Assembly: GCF_003583365.1 (NCBI RefSeq)
Contig: NZ_QXED01000013.1
Span: 62,001 to 126,000 of the forward strand
Direction: 5' to 3'
Length of the DNA: 64,000 bases
Source: Fibrisoma montanum
Lineage (GTDB): Bacteria; Bacteroidota; Bacteroidia; Cytophagales; Spirosomataceae
Part shown: piece after piece, positions 60,905-64,000 of the stretch
Layout of the letters: every line of letters starts with the position of its first letter
Numbering within the stretch: the first letter of the stretch is position 1
Made by a program: the position numbers and the translations under genes
The notes under the pieces: model-generated
What the model saw: only the letters and a program-made list of their open reading frames with translations
Database searches by the model: none
Told to the model about the DNA's origin: nothing

Positions 60905-60922
60905 GCCTGAAGGCCTTCAGGC
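60905..60922. promoter_or_regulatory. 18-bp perfect palindrome upstream of susC
   Basis: GCCTGAAGGCCTTCAGGC is a self-complementary 18-mer with no loop, 87 bases upstream of the susC start. It could be an operator or a terminator for the phosphoesterase transcript that ends at 61065. There is no T tract. Confidence 0.45.
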
Positions 60923-61064
60923 CGCTATGGGCAGGAGACTCCTGGGTACTTTACTGAGTAGTCAACATGGAGACACAACTCTACTGATTTGATATACAAA
61001 ATTAAGGCTGGTTGTTGTTGAACGTCGGGGTATACGATTATGAAATCGTTAAGCCTCGCAGGCT

Positions 61065-62276
61065 TCATATAATCAGATTGCCGATTGCCGCGCCGGTATC
61101 GTTGAGCATCGTTACGGTCAGCGCTGTCTGATCGGCCTGGACGCTGATGATGGTTCGGCGACCTGCCTGAGGGCCACCACCGATCACGATTGGATACGAA
61201 TGTTCCCCTTTGACGGCCGGGTGAATACCGTGCTTGTGCGTATGCCCCGAAATGAGCAGATCAATGTTGGCATCGTTCAGGATTGGTCCCCACACCGTAC
61301 GGCAGTGCATGGGCCCGTGCCAGTCGCCGGAGTAGAAAAGCGGAATATGACTGAAAACAACCCGGTACTTAGCCTGCCGGAACTCCTTCTTCCGAACTTC
61401 CTGCTTCAGCCACTCGGCCTGTTCCAGCCGGTACTGGTCGAAATCCACGATACCGGCGTACACAGGCGTATCGTCGGCTTTGTCCTCTCCCGAATCCAGT
61501 ACGATGCCATAGACGGGACCCTGCCGGAATGAATAATAGAACGGTTGGTCGTGACCGTCGAAATAGTTGACCAGCTGGCGGGCAAATTTACCCCGGGTTT
61601 CGTGATTACCCCGCGAGAGTATGAAAGGAACCCGGGTAGCGAAAAGCGACGTAACGGGCTTGAGGAGGTGATTGACCAACTGATCCTCATCGGTCTGGTA
61701 ATCAAGCATATCGCCGTTCAGGAACACATAATCGTTTTCCGGCGACTCCGGTAGTTGCAGCAAATGAGCGAATGAATCGGGGCGATCGTGGATGTCGTTC
61801 AGTACCACAAACCGAACCCGCTCGGCGTCGACGCTCGGCGTCGTAAATGTATAGACGTCGCTGGTGAACGTATCGCCGTAGGTAATCTTGTACGGATCAA
61901 AACCCGTTAACGCTTTAGAACAGATTCGGTAGGCGTACTGCTTTCCGGGCTGGAGATTCTGGAGCGTAATGGCCTGAATGGTCGTATTCGCTTCGACCAG
62001 ACCGGCGTTGACCCGGTGGGCTTTCTTGTTTAATTGATCAGGTGTTTCGCCGTATTCGACCCAACTGTAGGAGGGAACGGTCGTGATCCAGCGGACGGTG
62101 ATTGAATTGGGACGGGGTGCCTGGAGGTAGGGGCCGACTTTCAGAACAGATGATTCGTCGGACTGTGTTGGCTGAGCATCCAGCCGGGGGGCAGGACCAA
62201 ACCCCGCTACACCAAGCAGGCTCATCGACGCGACGAAACGCCGGCGTCCGACCTGTTTTTTATCGTTGTTTTTCAT
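61065..62276 (-). CDS. Tat-exported purple-acid-phosphatase-like metallophosphoesterase
   Basis: A 403-residue exported enzyme. Twin-arginine-type signal (GRRRFVASMSLLGVAGFG), then a fibronectin-like N-terminal domain (LQAPRPNSITVRWITTVPSY, KQYAYRICSKALTGFDPY) and a metallophosphatase domain: FVVLNDIHDRP (metal ligand D, H), VFLNGDMLDY (D-D), FILSRGNHETRGKFA (GNHE), VVFSHIPLFYSG and LLISGHTHKHGIHP. It has all the calcineurin-like motifs, so a phosphomonoesterase or phosphodiesterase. It lies upstream of SusC/SusD on the same strand, separated by 246 bases with a palindrome, and divergent from dinB. Confidence 0.93.
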   Translation of the reverse strand: MKNNDKKQVGRRRFVASMSLLGVAGFGPAPRLDAQPTQSDESSVLKVGPYLQAPRPNSITVRWITTVPSYSWVEYGETPDQLNKKAHRVNAGLVEANTTIQAITLQNLQPGKQYAYRICSKALTGFDPYKITYGDTFTSDVYTFTTPSVDAERVRFVVLNDIHDRPDSFAHLLQLPESPENDYVFLNGDMLDYQTDEDQLVNHLLKPVTSLFATRVPFILSRGNHETRGKFARQLVNYFDGHDQPFYYSFRQGPVYGIVLDSGEDKADDTPVYAGIVDFDQYRLEQAEWLKQEVRKKEFRQAKYRVVFSHIPLFYSGDWHGPMHCRTVWGPILNDANIDLLISGHTHKHGIHPAVKGEHSYPIVIGGGPQAGRRTIISVQADQTALTVTMLNDTGAAIGNLII

Positions 62277-62603
62277 TCGATTGAGTAAACTCGATACCCT
62301 TCAGATTGGCATAAACGCCAGATTTTGCCGCAAAACTATGGCTTACTGCACAGAAAGTCTGATGTGAAATAATTAAGTATATATTAAGAAGTGCAGTGTA
62401 TAGATAAGGGTTTAGTAACACGATTACAGGTACTTCAGGGTAGTGCGCCGGACCGGATTGATATTAACTAGATCCAGTTTACATATCTGCATAGGCTGCC
62501 ACATGGCTTTCCAAAGCGTTGTCAGGCATTTCTTTAATGCTACATTCTCTATACTACAGATTTGTTGTATATATTGCAGTTGTATACTAAGGCGATTGGC
62601 GAA
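62277..62603. other. 327-base AT-rich divergent region upstream of the phosphoesterase and dinB
   Basis: No coding frame was supported. Near the dinB end TTGTATATATTGCAGTTGTA shows two TTGTATA copies 15 bases apart (62565 and 62580), a possible operator. The region presumably carries divergent promoters. Nothing else was recognised. Confidence 0.4.
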
Positions 62604-63683
62604 GTGGAAACAGCACCCTATCGGAAAATTATCCACGTTGACATGGATGCTTTCTTTGCATCCGTAGAGCAGCGCGATAACCCCGACCTGCGGGGCAAGC
62701 CCGTGGCCGTGGGTGGGTCGCGGGAGCGGGGCGTAGTGGCGGCTGCCAGCTACGAGGCCCGTCAGTACGGCGTGCGCTCCGCCATGTCGTCGCTGGTAGC
62801 CATCCGCAAATGCCCGCACCTGATCTTTGTCAAACCGCGCTTTGAGGTGTACAAAGCCGTATCAGCGCAGATCCGCGCCATTTTCGCCCAGTACACGGAC
62901 CTGATCGAACCGCTTTCGCTGGATGAAGCCTACCTCGACGTAACGGAGCGGACCAACGCCGACCTGACCGCTACGCAGATCGCGCAGGCGATTAAGGAAC
63001 GTATCCGGGAGGAAACGCAGCTTACAGCCTCGGCGGGGGTGTCGTACAACAAGTTTCTGGCGAAGCTGGCCTCCGACTACCGCAAACCCGACGGCCTGTT
63101 TGTGATCAAGCCGCACCAGGGGCTGGCCTTTGTGGAGCAACTGACCGTGGGCCAGTTTCACGGCGTGGGGCGCGTCACGGCCGAAAAGATGAACCAACTG
63201 GGCATTTTTACGGGCCTGGACCTGCGCCAGCAGACCGAAGCGTTCCTTATCCGGCACTTTGGGAAGGTTGGTCACCACTACTACTCCATCGCCAGGGCCA
63301 TCGACGACCGCCCCGTAACGGCCAACCGCGTCCGGAAGTCGGTGGGGTCGGAAAACACCTTTGCCCACGACCTCACCGAAGAGCCCGAGCTGCTGGCTGG
63401 TCTGGAACCGCTGATCGACGATGTGTGGGCCTACTGCGAACGAACCGGCGTATATGGGCGCACCGTTACAATCAAAGTGAAATACGCGGATTTCCAGCAG
63501 ATTACCCGCAGCCGTACGGCGCTCACGATACTCAACACCCGATCGGCGCTGCACCACGTAAGCACCGACCTGCTTACTACGGTACTGCCCCTGCCCAAGC
63601 CCGTTCGGTTGCTGGGCGTCTCGATCTCCAACCTGGACACCGTTACGACCTCCGCGAATGGGCAGCTGGCCCTGGATTTGTGA
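62604..63683 (+). CDS. dinB: DNA polymerase IV (Y-family, DinB)
   Basis: A 359-residue translesion polymerase. Palm catalytic residues: IIHVDMDAFFASVEQRDNPD (first Asp), LSLDEAYLDVTER (Asp-Glu), with RKCPHLIFVKPRFEVYKAVS and TASAGVSYNKFLAKLASDYR; the C-terminal little-finger domain is complete. I use GTG at 62604 (VETAPYRKIIHVDMDAF); a TTG at 62562 would add 14 residues of unlikely sequence. Y-family polymerases are often SOS-regulated; the TTGTATA repeats upstream may be relevant. The sliding-clamp motif (QLALDL) is at the very C-terminus. Confidence 0.96.
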   Translation: METAPYRKIIHVDMDAFFASVEQRDNPDLRGKPVAVGGSRERGVVAAASYEARQYGVRSAMSSLVAIRKCPHLIFVKPRFEVYKAVSAQIRAIFAQYTDLIEPLSLDEAYLDVTERTNADLTATQIAQAIKERIREETQLTASAGVSYNKFLAKLASDYRKPDGLFVIKPHQGLAFVEQLTVGQFHGVGRVTAEKMNQLGIFTGLDLRQQTEAFLIRHFGKVGHHYYSIARAIDDRPVTANRVRKSVGSENTFAHDLTEEPELLAGLEPLIDDVWAYCERTGVYGRTVTIKVKYADFQQITRSRTALTILNTRSALHHVSTDLLTTVLPLPKPVRLLGVSISNLDTVTTSANGQLALDL

Positions 63684-63738
63684 GGATAAAAACGGCGCGT
63701 TAACGACTAATTGACTAAGCGAGCCTTGCTGTTGCAGA

Positions 63739-63794
63739 CTTGCAGATAAGGTGGCTCTGCCTATTTGGATAGGCAGAGCCACCTTATCTGCAAG
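63739..63794 (+). repeat. Perfect 26-bp hairpin just upstream of the last gene
   Basis: Bases 63739-63764 and 63769-63794 are exact complements with a 4-base loop (TTGG). The right arm ends 6 bases before the ATG at 63801, so it borders the ribosome binding site (AAGAAGAAA). There is no T tract, so it is not an evident terminator. It could control translation, or be a mobile repeat. Confidence 0.75.
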
Positions 63795-63800
63795 AAGAAA

Positions 63801-64000
63801 ATGAAATCATTAACGGTTAATCAGGCTAAAAAGCTGATATTGAAGCCGGCCGATGGCAGCGAGCGTACGATCAACGAAGTCCTGTTTTTTGGCGTCGATA
63901 AGCCCTACGTATTGAAAGAAATTGCCGACGAGGCTGGGATTACCGTAGCGGACGCCAGCGTAAATCCGATGTATGTCTACCCCGACGAAGCGCAGCTAAC
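63801..64000 (+). CDS. Unknown protein, 3' end outside window
   Basis: An open frame of at least 66 codons (KSLTVNQAKKLILKPADGSE, then RTINEVLFFGVDKPYVLKEI and ADEAGITVADASVNPMYVYP) that runs off the window edge. It has an alternating hydrophobic pattern with no signal peptide, so is probably cytoplasmic. No family was recognised. It is preceded by a clear AAGAAGAAA purine stretch as ribosome binding site and by the 26-bp hairpin. Confidence 0.6.
   Translation, partial: MKSLTVNQAKKLILKPADGSERTINEVLFFGVDKPYVLKEIADEAGITVADASVNPMYVYPDEAQL

Noticed and set aside
1-64000. Insertion sequences, prophage, tRNA or rRNA genes
   Set aside because: No transposase, integrase or phage structural genes, and no tRNA cloverleaf or rRNA segments were noticed in the window.

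Overview
The window is about 64 kb of a fairly GC-rich Bacteroidota chromosome, most likely from the Cytophagales (Spirosoma/Fibrella/Rudanella type). The evidence is a SusC/SusD pair, a gliding-motility C-terminal (type IX secretion) domain, sigma factor and promoter signals of the Bacteroidota type (TAnnTTTG boxes just upstream of genes), 7TMR-DISM and PAS-rich histidine kinases, a LytTR regulator with membrane helices, and DUF3109, DUF2237 and DUF418 proteins. No rRNA, tRNA, insertion sequence, phage or CRISPR array was seen. Only the first and last genes are cut by the window edges.

Layout. 1-20 kb: a DUF2236-DUF5995 fusion protein, a sensor kinase, a frameshifted thioredoxin-like gene, an alkyltransferase-like protein, a DUF3109 protein, a large T9SS-sorted adhesin-like protein, a LysM lytic transglycosylase, an O-methyltransferase, DUF2237, dtd, a methyltransferase/GT4/GT2 surface-glycan group, DUF418, a TonB C-terminal protein, mgtE and rsmA. 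20-28 kb (minus strand): an operon running from a PKD/LamG lipoprotein through a DUF5683-like protein, a papain-like peptidase and a WD40-caspase protein to an ECF sigma factor and its membrane anti-sigma-like partner. 30-40 kb (plus strand): the most unusual region, with a vWA-like lipoprotein, a small membrane protein, a tubulin/FtsZ-like protein, a 1182-residue protein with an actin/Hsp70-type ATPase core, and two membrane proteins with coiled-coil, Pro-rich or WG-repeat parts. 40-42 kb (minus strand): a second, smaller copy of the PKD-lipoprotein plus DUF5683-like pair. 42-53 kb: a hybrid kinase with Hpt, a WapI-like immunity protein, a lone receiver protein, an MBL hydrolase, a LytTR regulator with its apparent target operon (barrel-like protein and secreted hydrolase), a second DUF2236 protein and mnmE. 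53-64 kb: an AT-rich nucleotidyltransferase pair that looks acquired, a small orphan protein, a secreted EEP-fold phosphatase/nuclease, SusD, SusC, a Tat-type metallophosphoesterase, dinB and the start of an unknown gene.

The 20-42 kb stretch is the candidate undescribed system. It combines a tubulin-like and an actin-like NTPase in one operon, surface or periplasmic vWA/PKD/LamG lipoproteins, two cell-death-type proteases and a dedicated sigma/anti-sigma pair. A related arrangement (FtsZ/tubulin-superfamily protein plus vWA protein) has been described for membrane remodelling. I know of no description of this exact set, but I could not search.

A second recurring theme is intergenic hairpin repeats built from short degenerate units (period about 7, 8 or 11 bases). 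At least six lie between or into the ends of genes, three of them inside the tubulin/actin operon.
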